Source: Pterobdella sp. o SKG-2022 (lineage: Eukaryota; Annelida; Clitellata; Hirudinida; Piscicolidae). From it: DNA of 64,000 nucleotides. This document shows positions 13,290-25,953 of the stretch, piece by piece. Under the pieces are notes generated by a model that ran no database searches, had not been told where the DNA came from, and worked only from the letters and a program-made list of their open reading frames with translations. The translations under genes and the position numbers were made by a program. The stretch is from contig OZ038321.1 of the NCBI GenBank assembly GCA_964035795.1, positions 11,497,093 through 11,561,092 on the forward strand, given 5' to 3'. The first letter of the stretch is position 1. Each line of letters begins with the position of its first letter.

Positions 13290-13525
13290 AACAATATCAG
13301 GGCTTGGTGGGCAACTTCCATTTTCAACCCGTTGCATTCGACACAACGGGCTGCTGCGGACCTTCAACCAGCAGCTTTGTTGAGGAGTTAAGCAGAAAAG
13401 TTATCGAGGCGTTTGGGGACCCTTTGGAGGCAGTAGGGTTGCGCCAGAAAATTTCCCTTGCAATTGTCCGTGGCAATGCTACCAGCATTCTTTCCTGTTT
13501 CCGTTTCCCTTCCTCTTTCTTTTAA
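13290..13525 (+). mobile_element. Non-LTR retrotransposon C-terminal fragment (copy 1)
   Basis: The first part, with frame changes, matches the 41-kb copy; the rest reads FVEELSRKVIEAFGDPLEAV then LRQKISLAIVRGNATSIL. This matches the end of a widespread invertebrate retroelement protein with the 'L-x-Q-R/K-I-s-L-A-I-x-R-G-N-A-x-S-I-L' ending. It is 5'-truncated at about 13290 relative to the longer copy at 41073-41550. No target-site duplication was identified. Confidence 0.65.
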
Positions 13526-14737
13526 GTGTAGTTTTTTTTTATAATTCAATTTCCATTTTCATCAATGTATTATTTTTATATTGTTCATTTGATTAGAAGG
13601 CTAGATTGAATTACAAAAAACAAGTCGTTTGTTAGCATAGGAAACATTTAATACCAAGACCTAAAAACCCGATATGCGTTATGTTCCTAATTTACACGGT
13701 AGAACTGGTTTATAAGCATATCAACAAAGATCAAAAGACACGACGGTGCCTACGATATTTAAAGCTAGCTTCGTTACGCTAGTATTTCAATAATGAATTG
13801 TTAAAGGATGAGGTTGTTATCAAGATAAAACTAGTGAAGCATGAGAAAAATCGAGACGTTCGTCCATGTGTATAAAAGACGTGCTCGAACTTTTTTTACC
13901 TGAATGTCATTTTAGCGGTAGATCAAAAAAACACCGGTTGAAATGTGTTGAAAAGAATGTTATGATCTGAAAAGTTTCACCCACTCAAGTTTATGCTAGG
14001 TTGGTTCAAGCTAGGTTAGTCTGTAAAACTAACTTATTTTTTAATCTTTTTTGGTCTCATACTTTCTATCCAGTAATTTAATCAAGTTTTTAATGCTGAC
14101 TAAAAAAAATTTTTAAATGTTTTTAAACTTTTAACCACGATTCGATTTTTTGATTCATAATCGATATGACGTAGAAAGGAAAAAACAAGTTTAGAGCAAA
14201 TGTTTTACAAAAACGAATATTTTAAATAGAATTAAAATTTATCAATGAATAGAAAATATTTTCAAAGCTGGAAAAAGTTAAATACATGCATTTCTGCTCA
14301 AATCTCTGAAGGTATATTCATGTTTTACATCTTTGATAAACAAACATGTTCAAAAAGTTTATGCTTTAAAAATTTATATGTTCAATAAAATTATGTGTTT
14401 AGAGAAACTATTTGTTTATAAAAAATATGCTCTGTAGTCTTTGTGAAACCGCTCCCTTCATACCGTGACAACCAACCTAGCTTTCAGCTTTTAACCTTTT
14501 CAGTGTCAAGTGCATTTCTCTGAGTCAGACTTATCATTGAAAAAATATTAAAAACTTGGTGGTAAATTCTACATAACATAGGTGCCCATTGAAAAACATG
14601 TGACGCTGTGGTTTACCAATTATTTGTCAATTGGAACCAAAAATTTTGCATCGAAAACATTTTTAATAAAATCCGTTATTTATCATTTCTTTAACATTCA
14701 ATTTTATTTTAAATGTCTTGATTTTGAAAAGTTTCAA
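13526..14737. other. Intergenic, nothing recognised
   Basis: About 1.2 kb of AT-rich sequence without family similarity or an obvious repeat. Confidence 0.45.
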
Positions 14738-14739
14738 TT

Positions 14740-16260
14740 AAAAACATTTTTTTACTAAATTTTTTAAGTAATCAAAAAGTTTTGCAAGTCCACATTTTTT
14801 GCAAGAGGCATCTGTAGTTTTGTTGCTTTTGGTCAGCCAGTACTCGAGGTTCGGATGGTGGTCAGACTGCATTCGGCTCAATGTCACCTGTTTTTGTCCA
14901 CCTATGTGCCTTGATCTCCGTAAACTCTGTGCTTGAGCATGTAACGCCAGACCGCCTTTTACCTTTCTTCTCATTAATGATTTGGCCATGTCGTAATGGT
15001 GGTTGGCCAGATGTTCTATATCATTTCGTTAATTGGACTGCTTTGACCATTGTCTTCATTTCCTTCGAAAGGAAGAGCACCTCTTTTCTGATGAGATAAC
15101 GAGGAAGTGGTGAGTGAGAGGGTTGTTATGAAGACCGGTGGTGACATTGATTTCACTAACGCCTGATAAAGTACCATTTGTTGCTAATCCGTTTGTTTGA
15201 AGAATCAGGTCGAAGGTTTTCCATTCTTTCAGTCGTTGCAAGGTCTTTTTTCGGCTCCCACGTCTTCTGATTTACTGCCATATTTTTCAAAAATGTGTCT
15301 ATTTGTCTTCATCCAGGAAAAAGTTCTGGCATTTGAGGGAGGCTGAAGATAGCGAAGATTGATCTTCATATCACTTTTGCTTCAGTTCACCAGGTAGACT
15401 TCTTTGTTGTCGTATTATTTGTTCAGCTAGTTGGCGTCGTGGGTTTGAGGGTTTCAAGCTCTCCCACTTCTTGTAGGCTGGGTCGCTCTTGTTTCAATCG
15501 TTGGTAGGTATGTCTCAAGAAGAATTGTCTTTTATCAGTTTTGGTGCAGTCCGCGAATTGTTGGCAGATTTTCAATTTTTCTATAGTCTTTGACGAGACC
15601 CATGGTAGCCAGTCTGCTGCTGCCTTTTCCACTGAGACTAATTTTTGCGATGTAGGGTAACGAAATGTTTTCTTATCATAGTCTCATTCTATGGTGGCTA
15701 AGCGTTTTCGTATCTCCAGCTGATGTTTGCTTCGCTAGTAACAAAAGTCAACTGTCGGCCATACGTATCTTCCATAAACTTAGGCTTGGGGTTAAAATTG
15801 AGTGGTTGAACGCTCGGCTTGAGATTATGACAACATTTTAGTGTAAATTCAGAGTGAGAAGAGCAATCAGCTTTTTGGACAGATAGCTCTTTCATTTTTT
15901 GCTCCGTTCATTGCTTTTGTCTAGTTTTTGTTTTAGGCAGTGTTCGGCTTGGTAAAATTTCGGGCTTTGGCTCCAGACGGCTACATCATCGGCAAACAGG
16001 CTGAGTTCATTTATGTTGGAAAAAGCTTTTGGTAGATCATTTATTTAGAAAAGAAACAGAAGCTGCGACAGCTCCGACCTCTGGAATACACTCTGTTTCA
16101 GGATGTGGATTTTGCTCTTTTTCGTCAAATTTAACTCATGCTAGTTTGTTGAATAGCCATGCTTGCATCCACTGGACCATCTTCGTTGGTATGCCAAATT
16201 TTTGTATCTTCAAAAACAGTGCGTCTTGTCATATTCTCTAAAGTAGTCGAAGAACAAAGT
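14740..16260 (-). mobile_element. Decayed Jockey-like LINE, reverse transcriptase part
   Basis: Minus-strand fragments in several frames follow the order of a non-LTR reverse transcriptase. Near 16200 is KFGIPTKMVQWMQAWLFNK. Next come remnants of the Gly/Gln block, and then LFADDVAVWSQSP with the catalytic FADD at 15985-15996. A C-terminal segment follows with LNFNPKPKFMEDTYGRQLTF, and a tail ends in HHPNLEYWLTKS with a CKKCG motif near 14800. Stops and frameshifts throughout show it is inactive, although the FADD box itself is intact. It is more GC-rich than its surroundings, consistent with an inserted element. Clade call (Jockey-like) is by general resemblance only. Confidence 0.7.
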
Positions 16261-17140
16261 TTTGAGTTATAATGCCAGTTTTATTTGTTGAATTGGAATA
16301 TAGCCTGGAAGTTGAGCTATGCTGGCATCATGATGCAACAACGTGCTTTTAAGAAAACAAAATCAAATATCAGAAAGGAAGCTGAAAAATCGTTTTTAGT
16401 TGTCATTAGTTTTCATTTTACTGTAAGGTTGTGAGAGCCAGTTTCCTTTTCAAAGACACCTGGGACAACTGCTAGATCAACACGTTTTTTAAACCATCAA
16501 TTAGTTTCTTGGTTAAAAGAAAAAATGAGAAGTTTGAAATATAAAGGTGATCTCTCCAACCAATTAAGAAAATATGCATTAAACTAGGTAGTAAGGGACC
16601 AATTTCGATGGTTTATTTATTTTTTTATACAGATCTTGTGGTCACTAAACACTACCATTTTTCATAATGTAAATTTCATTTCTTTGAGATTATCAATGAA
16701 TGATAGATGAGTTGATTGGAATTGAAAGAGAAGGAGAAAAAGCCAAACAAGCATAAAATTATTTTACAATCCCAAAAGTTTCAATCTCAATTCGAACTAT
16801 TTCTTTAATTACTTTTTTTATCAATTTAATTGGGATAAAAAAAATTTTTTGCTAAGGTTTTATTGAAATTATTGTTCATATTTTGATAAATAGGTTTATA
16901 TCTTTCAAAATAGAAAACATAAAATGTATGATATTTATTGTTTCATGTTAGCTGAACTGTCCAGCACCCATTAATAACCTACAGTGTATCGACAAGCTCA
17001 GTAAAAAAATTCTTGAATTATACAACTGTTTCATTTTGTCGATTTTAAATTTAACTTTTATTCTATTAAGTAAAAATGACAACTGAAAGTAATGTTGTCA
17101 TGAACGATTTGAATCAAACACTTATTAACTGAATAATAGT
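16261..17140. other. Intergenic, nothing recognised
   Basis: AT-rich sequence between the LINE remnant and the MITE-like fragment; no gene seen. Confidence 0.45.
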
Positions 17141-17240
17141 ACGAAGCTTTTCGTAAGTTGAACTTACATTATCAAGTATACAAACTTAAAGACGTTGCTA
17201 ACTGCCATTGTTAACCATATTTTGTCAGCTTAATTCAGCG
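17141..17240 (+). repeat. MITE-like fragment related to the element at 26806
   Basis: Begins ACGAAGCTTTTCGTAAG, the terminal repeat of the 26806-27047 element, and remains alignable for roughly 90 bp (for example both have a ...ACGTT then ACTG-like segment). No matching right end was found; a degenerate TTACGGCACTT near 17346 may be its remnant. Confidence 0.5.
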
Positions 17241-17507
17241 AAGGTGCTTGGAACTTCTTCAACGACTTATTATGTTTGGAAAGGTCAAAACACATATGCC
17301 ATCAATTGGATAACACAAAATCAAAATTTTATTTGTCTCAAATTGTTACGGCACTTAAACAATAATTAATAACGGCTATTTCTAAATTTTTATTTTTAAT
17401 GTATTTTTGACTTCCTTTTGGGCGATAAATTTTATTCTTGCATGCAAATCTCAAACCTGTGATTATTAATATTTCATAAATAGTTGAACAATAATTTTCA
17501 AAACTCT

Positions 17508-18721
17508 TCAAATCTCATCTGCCTGGCACAGACTACACTGTTCAAACTTGCATGGATGATCATTCCACTTAAAAGAGTCGTGGAAAAGTTGGACACAATG
17601 CTCATTTCCTCTAGCATTGTTAGGTTCTATAGCAGCCCAATTAGTATAAGAGGCTACACAAAAGTATGACACATCACATCTATCTGGGTTAAAGTCATTT
17701 TCTTTTGAGTCTGGTAGCCAATATGCTTTCTTGTTGCACGCCACAGCTCCCACCCATATATGAACCTTCTCATCTTCCACACAAGCGCCTTTGAAATAAG
17801 TATTAAACTTGACTAGTTTGTTAAAACATGGATTAAATTCAAAAATTTTTCGGATGCAAAAATTGACCGTAATTAGACCGCTATTTTATCCAAATTTCAA
17901 AAGCGGTACGAAAATCTTTTTTAAATTCATGCTTTTTGCATGTTTGCATTTGTATCACTCCATCTTTTTTTAATCGACCAGCTGTGGTTTCGTTAGCTTT
18001 ACAGATGTTTCACAGGGCGCTTCTCTTTGGGTACTTATTTCATCTAACATTTTAGAGAAAGGATTAAATTTTCCAAAAAGATTCAAAATTAAATGTTTTC
18101 TAATAGATGATAAACCTTTTTTTGTAATGAAAGTCAAACTTTGGCTTTTTCATGAGTTAACTGTTAGTTTTGTACCAGCGCAGACAAGCGCACTGATGGC
18201 TGCTTTGTTCTGATAGCTGATGTGGCGGCCACATACGTCTCTCAACTCAAATGTCTGGCATTTTTAAGCTATTAATTTGTTTTCATTGAGCTTTTTTCGA
18301 ATTAAAAACATTTTATTCAATTTTTAAATAGTTTTTTTATGAAATTATGTTCATAAATTCTAAAATAAAACCGACAAAGAACTTAAAAATTAAAATCTAA
18401 AACTGTTTTTTCAGCATGTTTGCTGAGGTTTCAATTATCAAAAAAAATTCTGGAATCGGTTTATTAACGGTTAACATTAGAATTCATCTATGGCACTCTA
18501 AATATTCGCATCAATATAAGCTTCAAGTGAGAATAATATTATGTAATAACCTTTAAAATCTTCTTTGACTGATTCTGCATCTTTCTGGTCTCTTACATTT
18601 TTGATTAATGCCAATTCTCCACCCATTGATACACAATTTTTTTGAGCTTTCTGCCATGACTTAAGTTCGTTGACCGCTTTCAAGCATTTCTTTCCAACTT
18701 TTTTGAATCCTTCAGGACACG
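17508..18721 (-). CDS. C-type lectin-domain protein, 5' incomplete
   Basis: Probable secreted carbohydrate-binding protein. Two exons: 18551-18721 and 17508-17788 (stop TGA at 17508-17510); phase 1/2 junction gives FKGACVEDE. The first exon has the CPEGFKKVGKKC start typical of long-form CTLDs, then a Cys in the helix region and GGELALI. The second has HIWVGAV, W-x-N-W style SYTNWAAIEPNN with the EPN triplet (mannose-type specificity in this family), EHCVQL, WND (calcium ligand motif) and the final CSLC pair. Both calcium-site motifs are intact, so calcium-dependent mannose-type binding is expected. The first exon starts with two bases of a split codon, so a short upstream exon, presumably a signal peptide, is missing; I could not locate it. 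A broken relative lies at 25954-26563. Confidence 0.85.
17985..18045 (-). repeat. SINE tail fragment
   Basis: The plus-strand text TTTCGTTAGC...CAGATGTTTCACAG...GCGC...CTCTTT matches the tail of the SINE copy near 7110-7170. No tRNA-like head is attached here. Confidence 0.5.
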
Positions 18722-18724
18722 CTG

Positions 18725-20190
18725 TGATAATGTTTCCATGTTTTTGATGTATTTCATAATATTTTTTTTACTTTAAACGCCTTGTTTTATTTTTCAACAC
18801 TTCATATTCAATATTTTTTCAAACAGTTTTTTGGTTTTTTAATCTCTATTTATATTTATTATATTATATAATTATATTTCATTATATTTTGTCGAAATTT
18901 GTCGAGAGTTTTAGTTTTTTGAAAAAATATATGTATCTAAAATTTTCCTCATTTTACGATAAAAATCAATCCCATTATATTATATAATTATATTTTAATT
19001 CCAAAAATTATTTCACCACTCAATAAATTTTTATCATTAATAGAGTGATTTTTTACTGCAATTTCAATTAAATCTTTGTTGACAATTTTTCAAAGAAAAT
19101 TTTTTGAAAATTTATAATAGTATGTGAAGCATAAAAACACGATAAAATTTAAATTTTTTATTAAAGCGAAGTTTGACGATGTTTTTTGTATCAGCATCTG
19201 ATGATGATATAGAACGACATCGAAAGGCTTCGTCACAAAAAAACTTAAAAGTTCATCTTTTTTATAATTCACATTTTGAAAGCTAATTATTCACAAAATG
19301 AAAGATTATGAGTTCATTTTTTTAAATGAAGTTACCTTCATAGTGAATGTAAACAATTATTCATTGTTGCATAAAAAATAACCTGCTTGAATAGTGATAG
19401 AAAAAATGGAGACACAAGCCAAACAAAGGAACAATCTCGAAATCATTTCAAAGAAGTGTTTCAAGAATTATCACGATAGTTTTAACTCATGAAACTTCTT
19501 TTATGAGAAAACTTTGAAAATTGTTTTGATATTAAGCTCACATCGATTTGTGGCTTAGTAGTAAACAATTTCAGCATATCAGATGCTATGCACTAAGATT
19601 TTATTTATTTAAAAAAAATTGTGGTTGCTTATAAATAGCAGTTCCTATTCAAAAATCTAGATGTATTCACGCATATATACATATTATGAATAAATTTTTC
19701 ATTTTGAAAAAAAAATTGTAATTGTTATTGAAAATCGGAAGTGAACTAATAAACAAAACGATGATACCGCACCAGCAGGCTACCACTGACTGTCTCACAA
19801 GAGGATTAAATAGCTTGGTGGGTGAGGTGGATGGACATCTAAGAAACCTATCTTATCAACCGCACCAATCAACATTTTGTTTGTTACTTTATATTCAACA
19901 ATTAATAACTTGATTAGCCTAATCCGAAAACAATCTAACAACGGTTTTAAATAAACATTTTTAAGCATTCGCACTTTTTGAGGCAATTTTTTTAGTGAAG
20001 AATTTTTTTCATGCGGTTGAAAGCGTTTTTAAATCTTTCTCTTTCCATAAATTATTTAGTCAGGCTATCGGCTTTGATATGGCCACACCTTTTAATCCAA
20101 ATTTTTTATGAATGAAAAGAGTATGCTTAAATAAAAGTGAAGTTTTCGAATAATAAACGTCGACAACAATATGGTTCATTGGTGAATAAG
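18725..20190. other. Intergenic, nothing firmly recognised
   Basis: AT-rich. May contain the missing first exon of the lectin gene on the minus strand. No other signal was supported. Confidence 0.4.
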
Positions 20191-20194
20191 TTGT

Positions 20195-22860
20195 TTCAAA
20201 GATGATGATAATGATGATGATGATAAAAGCGTTGTCAGCAGTGTGTCTCTTAGTCTTCCTCTGAATCTCTTCTTGTTTTTGGCTTTTTCGTCCAATCTTG
20301 CAGACACAACTTCAAGCATAACTTTGCTGGAGCTTCATCATTTTGCTGCAATACGTGTTCTAACAACTTTTCTCGTTTTGCTCAATGGTATGCTCTGAGT
20401 TGTTGAATACAGTCTTATATTGCTTATATGTCTTGGGTGGTAGATGTTGAACACCTGCCTAAGTTGTTTTCGATGGAAAGCATCTATTTTATTCCACTGG
20501 GTCTTGGGCATATCCCAGGAATTTCTATTGTATGTCAGGATCGGTAAAATCATGGCGTTGTATATTTTTAACTTTCTTTTTTTTTAATTTTCGGGGCTAC
20601 AATTTTGAAAGATTGAAGAACGTTGTATTAGCAAGTGATTTCCTTCTTGCTAGATCTTGTTCTTCGCCGATTAAACTTTCGAATTTTTTTTTTCGCCATG
20701 TAGACTCACTGGTGCCTCTTTCCATTAGGGTTTTTTCTGTTTTTGAAGGGTTGACGTGGAGATTTCAACTGTTGAGTGTGCTTTAGATGATCTCTTCACA
20801 CTGCTCTGCATTCTCCTTAGACCTGAAAATAAAATCTAAATCAGCTGCGTACAGGTACTCAAAAATAGGTTTGTTTTCTTTTGGCAGTTTACTTCTCACA
20901 TCCCTCAATGCTGTTTTAAGATAAGTTAGGAATGACATTGGTGACATCGAGTCTTCTTGAGGTGAGGCGATTTCCGTTGTATTCATTTTTTGTAAGGTCC
21001 CAAAATCAATTGTCACCATTGATTGCTCAATTATTTATTTACCATGTCCATTTCATCTACGTCAAGCAATCTTCTAGGATTTTCAGAAGTTTTTCCCTGT
21101 CGATCGTATCGAAAGCCGATGTCATATTGATTCCTAGGATGAAGAAAATCGTCTTTTGTTTTTGAAGGACTGATGAAAGAAGCCTGTAGCACATAACTAT
21201 TTCAGAGGCACTTTTTTTCGGTATGTGACAATGTTAAAAATTTATTTATTTTCGGTGTTATTATGAATTGCAATACTTAATAGAATATTTTTATGTGTAT
21301 TATTGGTCATGTTATTATTACATTGGGTTTTCCTGGTTTTTTGGATAAGTGTCATCTTACTATTGGTTATAGTGTCTATTGATACATTTTCTATTGTGTA
21401 ACTAAGGGCTTTTTTAAAAATATTTTCATGCCCATAGAAGCGTATTTGAGCTGTTCTAAAGTTATGAGATAAAGTCTTGGTAATTTATTGTTTCTGAAGT
21501 TTTTCAGTGCTGAATTTCTTTTTTTCAGTGCAAAAGGCTTTTTCAGTTTTTTAATGGTTTTTGCGTTTGATAGCTTTTGTGAAGCACTTCAGTTTTTTTT
21601 CAAATTTGTTTGAAAAAAAGTCTGAATATATTTGTTAGCTCTTGATCATTCAGAATAGTCCTTCGCTCTTGATCATTAACTTTTCAGAAAAGAGTTATTA
21701 TTGTTGGGTCCTCCCATTATATAATTCCTGTGCTGCAATTTTGGGCATGTTTTGAGATGCCACTTATGTTCTCATCTGGTCTTTTGGAATCTACATCCCT
21801 TTTTGTGTTGGGACATCCTTGTGGCTATGCTGACTCGTGTTTGCCCAATGTATGTTTTTTTGGATTGCAGCTGCACTTTTTTATGTATTTGATATTTTTA
21901 GGAATTTTTTTTTTGTGGAATAATACCTTTCCTAATTTGGGGCCTGCGTGTGTATGAAAACTAACATTGTTATTATTGAAGGCTTGTTTTAGAGGGTTAT
22001 TGAGATGTTTGATATAAGGAATAGATACCATGTTATGTTTTTGTTGTTTTTTTCTTTTTTTATTTTCAGATCTCAAGAACTCTTTTCTTTTTTTGTTTTA
22101 GGTTTTTAATTTTTTCTTCTCATTTTGTTTTTTTTTATTAAAACCATTGTTTTTATAATTTTTCTTCAAGTATAATAATTCTTCTAACAGGGGTGGCTTA
22201 GAACAGAGCTTGTAGGCTCGGTTCACGGCTCCTTCCAAAATCCTTGTCATTTTTTTCAATCTTAACTTTTTTTGTATAGATTTTCTATTTCATGAGTTAA
22301 GCATGCCGGGTTATTGGAAGCTTTTTCACTGTTTTTTGAAGTCTGTATTATTATCTCATGTATTATTCTGAAAATATTTTTGTTTATTCCTTTGTTTTGA
22401 TTGTTGTTTAACTTATTTTCCATTACTTTTTGAAAGTTGTTTCTAGTTGTTTTATTTGTCACAAGCTGATATACTGATAGCTTTGATGTTTTATTTAATG
22501 ACAGACTTTTCTTTGAGTAATTTGTGTATACTTCTTTCCAAGATATATCACAAGTTAAAAGTTTATGGTCACTACCTAGCAATGTTCCAGCTCTTGTTTT
22601 ACTCTCTCTGAGAGTGAGTTTCGTCCATTTTGGTATTAGGATATAGTCAATTTGGTTGAAGATGGCTTGGTATTTGTTCTCATTTGGTATCAAGCTTTTT
22701 TGAGCCCTATTGGTTATATGTCTGGCTGAATTTTTAAATGTTGAGTTCGATATAAATTTGCCATTTTTCATTGCAAACTCAATCATTGCTTGCCCATTCA
22801 CATTTCTGATTTCTCTTGAATATCTTGTACATTTTTTAGTGCAATTACTTTCTATTTTGC
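20195..22860 (-). mobile_element. Decayed LINE with endonuclease and reverse transcriptase parts
   Basis: Minus-strand non-LTR element in pieces. About 22260-22860 encodes the end of an apurinic-type endonuclease domain and linker: RNVNGQAMIEFAMKNGKF, then NQIDYILIPK and GSDHKLLTCDI (the SDH motif). About 20783-21019 is the reverse transcriptase palm, with SMSPMSFLTYLKTALRDVRS and YLYAADLDF. About 20240-20553 is the C-terminal WNKIDAFHRKQLRQVFNIY module and tail. It ends in an ATC/GAT-rich run at 20197-20230, as 3' tails often do. The catalytic YADD is YAAD at 20841-20852, so besides stops and frameshifts its active site is lost. Confidence 0.75.
20197..20230. repeat. (GAT)n short tandem run
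   Basis: GATGATGATAATGATGATGATGAT-type run at the 3' end of the adjacent LINE remnant; probably its simple-sequence tail. Confidence 0.6.
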
Positions 22861-23084
22861 CTAAACAAGCTCTAAAATATAATTTATAAAAAATTATAAT
22901 ATATAAAACATTATTGGGATTCATGTGAGACATGTCTGTTGTACTCTCTAACAACTTAACACTCGAAATACTACCCGCGTCCACTGGCAATCTGGTTTAT
23001 TTATAACGATTTCAATACTTCCAATGAATTTATACTTCCAGTATGAATCCTAGTCTCGAAAAAACAAAAAAAAACGACGAATAT

Positions 23085-24150
23085 TATTATAGTGACATGA
23101 AACTGATTAAGGCTTCAAGGCCACTTTGAAATACATATTTATGTATAGAGTCTGTCCTAATATGGTAAATTTTCATTCTTCCAAGCCTCTTTACCCCTTC
23201 TTTCTTCCCACTAATTTGATTTTATGAAATTCAAAAAAATTCTAAAATTATGTCTTAAGATTATAAGACTTTATCATGAAGTGGGTTTTTAAGCACTTGG
23301 AAAAAGTTGTTGTGGAGGTTATGAATTTGAGGTGATTTGGTAAATTGTTCCAAAGAATTGGTGCAGCAACTTCAAATCTTCTGTTCCCCAAAGTGGTGTT
23401 AGCTCTGATTCTTGCTATGTTCATTGTGTTCGATAATCTGAGTCTTTTGCTTTCAGACAATGAAGACACAGTTGATAATTTCGATGAAAGATAAGAAGGG
23501 CTTTTCATTTTGAGACATTTATGCACTTGTAGTATCATCTTGTATTAAATTCTTTTCAATTTTAAGCCAGTGTAGAACTTTTGAGACAGGAGTTATGTGA
23601 TCAAACTTACTAGTTTCTGATATTAATCTGGCTGTCGTGTTAATTATGGACTGGATTTTCTGGGTTTGTAACTTGGGTAATCCCATTAGTACAATGTTTC
23701 CATGATCAATGCGATTCAATATCAAGGCTAATACAAGTGTTTTGAGTGACTCTTGGCTTAGGTAGTTTTTAATGCTTTTTATCTTCCTCAATGATGCAAA
23801 CGTCATTTGCAATAATATTTTTATGTGAGTTTTCAGGCTTAGATCTTTGTCAAAATAGACACCAAGATTTTTAGCTGAATCAGATCATTTAACACTCGAA
23901 CTGGTTGGGTTGGCAGTTTGCATATACTTCTACATGTTGAGAACCAAATGAACTTCCAAGTTTTTGATGATTTGCTTTTGAGATCCATGAGTTTTGCATT
24001 CCAATACTCTTTTTTAACTGTCTACATAGGTTTCTGTGTATCTGTTTCTGATTGACCCAGACTTCCAGATCAACTGTACATTTGTTTTTCATGTATCTAC
24101 ATTCAAGTTTTCTTTCGAGACGTTTTGCATCATGAAATTCTTGATCGAAC
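23085..24150 (-). mobile_element. CR1/L2-like LINE 3' part (copy 1)
   Basis: Minus-strand fragments with standard C-terminal reverse transcriptase features: AKNLGVYFDKDLSLKTHI near 23830-23880, then SLRKIKSIKNYLS, TLVLALILNRIDHGNIVLMG, TARLISETSKFDHITPV and LHWLKIEK (23519-23812). The last module is RRFEVAAPILWNNLPNHLK with KCLKTHF (23248-23538). Frame changes between the pieces show decay. A second, more degraded copy in the same orientation lies at 61680-62180. The 23889-24152 part is less certain. Confidence 0.75.
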
Positions 24151-24299
24151 AATGGAACAGATGATCTTTGATGAATTCGAATAGTCTTGATGGGTAGAAT
24201 TTTGTCAAGAATCCTTGAAAAAGTAGAATTGTGAAGTTTAAGAAGAAAGGAGTATGTTCTTCAAATAGAACACCATGGAATATTAATGAAATGAACATT

Positions 24300-24695
24300 T
24301 ATTGTTGTTATATCAATATTTTATATTTCATTACTGAAAATCATAAGTTCCAAGTTTTGCTAGTAAGCTTTTGTTTTCAAAAAAAATTAGTAAATATCTG
24401 ATAGAGGGATATTACCCTCTGTTAGATGACTAATTATCTAATAGTGCATGTTATAATCTATTGATTTCTCGATATTGTTTTCGTTACTTTCATTTTAAGC
24501 TCGAATAACAAAAGTATTTTTGTTAAACTTCATTAATTCAAAATTATTTTGATTTATTCAATTTTTTTGCTTTAAATTATAACTTAATTTCTACTTTTTT
24601 TTTATTCAAAAAGTTAATTTTAAAATTATTTCAAAACATAGAACGGAGAAAAAATTGTAATACTAAGCATTTATATTGCTTTTGATCGCCAAAAA
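24300..24695. other. Intergenic, nothing recognised
   Basis: AT-rich spacer before the foldback element; no gene or repeat recognised. Confidence 0.4.
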
Positions 24696-24933
24696 AGTGT
24701 TTACCGTAGGTTTCTTCTGTCGCAGCAGAACCGGAACACACAAGCGACTTCACAAATTTTTCATCTTTGGAAAATTATTTGATTAGTTGATCATAAAAAA
24801 ATTAATGGAAAAAGTATATATAATATTATTACCTAAATAAATTATTTTTTCATTTAATTCGTTATTGATCGTCAACTAATCGCTGTTCGTCTGGGTTCTG
24901 CTGTGACAGAAGGAACACGCGATAATAAACACT
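24696..24933. mobile_element. Foldback / MITE-like inverted-repeat element
   Basis: Both ends are near-perfect reverse complements. The left end AGTGTTTA...TTCTGTCGCAGCAGAACC at 24696-24732 pairs with GGTTCTGCTGTGACAGAA...TAAACACT at 24894-24933. A second inner block, GATTAGTTGATCA near 24781, pairs with TGATCGTCAACTAATC near 24869. There is no coding capacity in ~238 bp, so if mobile it would need an enzyme supplied in trans. The extreme ends and target-site duplication are not certain. Confidence 0.6.
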
Positions 24934-25649
24934 GACTAAGGCCACAATAAGTCAATTCTTCTAAGCTAAATTGATGTTTCAATGAAAACCTCTGATAAAG
25001 TTTCAAAAAAGTATAATGGATATGTATCATCAAAGTGAATGAAAAATTATAAGTTTCGCTTGTTATACAATATTATCATGAAAGTCATGTAGATTCAGAG
25101 AAACACAAACTCATAAAACCTCAGTGAAACCATTGATATAACATCTTGCGAACACAGTTTACATAACAAGTTTGTATCTTAAAAGAAGAAAATAAAATAT
25201 AAATGAAGATGAATGCATTATGTGAAGGCAACAAACAAAACGTTCCAAATATAAAGGCAGAATGTGGTGACGGGTTAAATTTAAGTACAGACATAAGGGC
25301 TTTTTTTGTTCCTCTTGCTAGTAATTTTTTCCAATGCAGGTCATATCGAAATAATTTTATATCATTTAAATGCCTTCAAGTTTCCATTTCTTTATCAATA
25401 TCAGAATTTATCTGAATGATAAACTCTGATAAACTAATTGATCAAATTACAATAGAATAAATAAAAATTTCAAAACTTGATTTGAAAATAAGTTCAACTC
25501 ATAGAACTTCAAGGTCAATTGCGTTTACAAAATAATGTGTGGTATTCAAACATAAATACATGCTCCACCGTTGCTTATATTAGGCAACATCAGTTGAACA
25601 GCACCATTGCACTGAGTTGTCACCATTATAAGCTTTAAATCTTATTGTC

Positions 25650-25764
25650 GGCCCTTATAGCTCGGCTGGTAGAGCATAAAACTAATCATCTAAAGTTACC
25701 GTGTTTTTGCTACATTAAATTTGTAGCAAGCGCTTCGATTTATAAGTAAAAGCGCTTTATAAAT
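25650..25764 (+). repeat. tRNA-derived SINE (copy 2)
   Basis: Starts GGCCCTTATAGCTCGGCTGG (box-A-like), runs through ACTAATCATCTAAAGTTACC, then a body ending TAAAAGCGCTTTATAAAT. The box-B region is decayed. The AAGCGCT...TATAAAT tail resembles 3' ends of SINEs and LINEs known from many aquatic invertebrates and fish. Same family as 40723-40865. Confidence 0.7.
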
Positions 25765-25953
25765 GCCCCATTACATTACGTTATCATAGTCGTTACAAAT
25801 TGCGATTATACTCCAATTTGTAATCTTATAATATGTTTTGTAACTTATTAAATAAGTTTCTCAGATTTTATTGGTTTTATTATTGTTTTTTTTTATTAAA
25901 ACTGCTTGAAAATCTTTCTTAAGATTGAGTCAAAGTCATTTTGTTGAATAAAA

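Noticed and set aside
13226..13525. A 99-residue plus-strand protein gene
   Set aside because: Its C-terminal part is repeated at 41.4 kb and matches a retroelement protein end; it is a mobile-element fragment.
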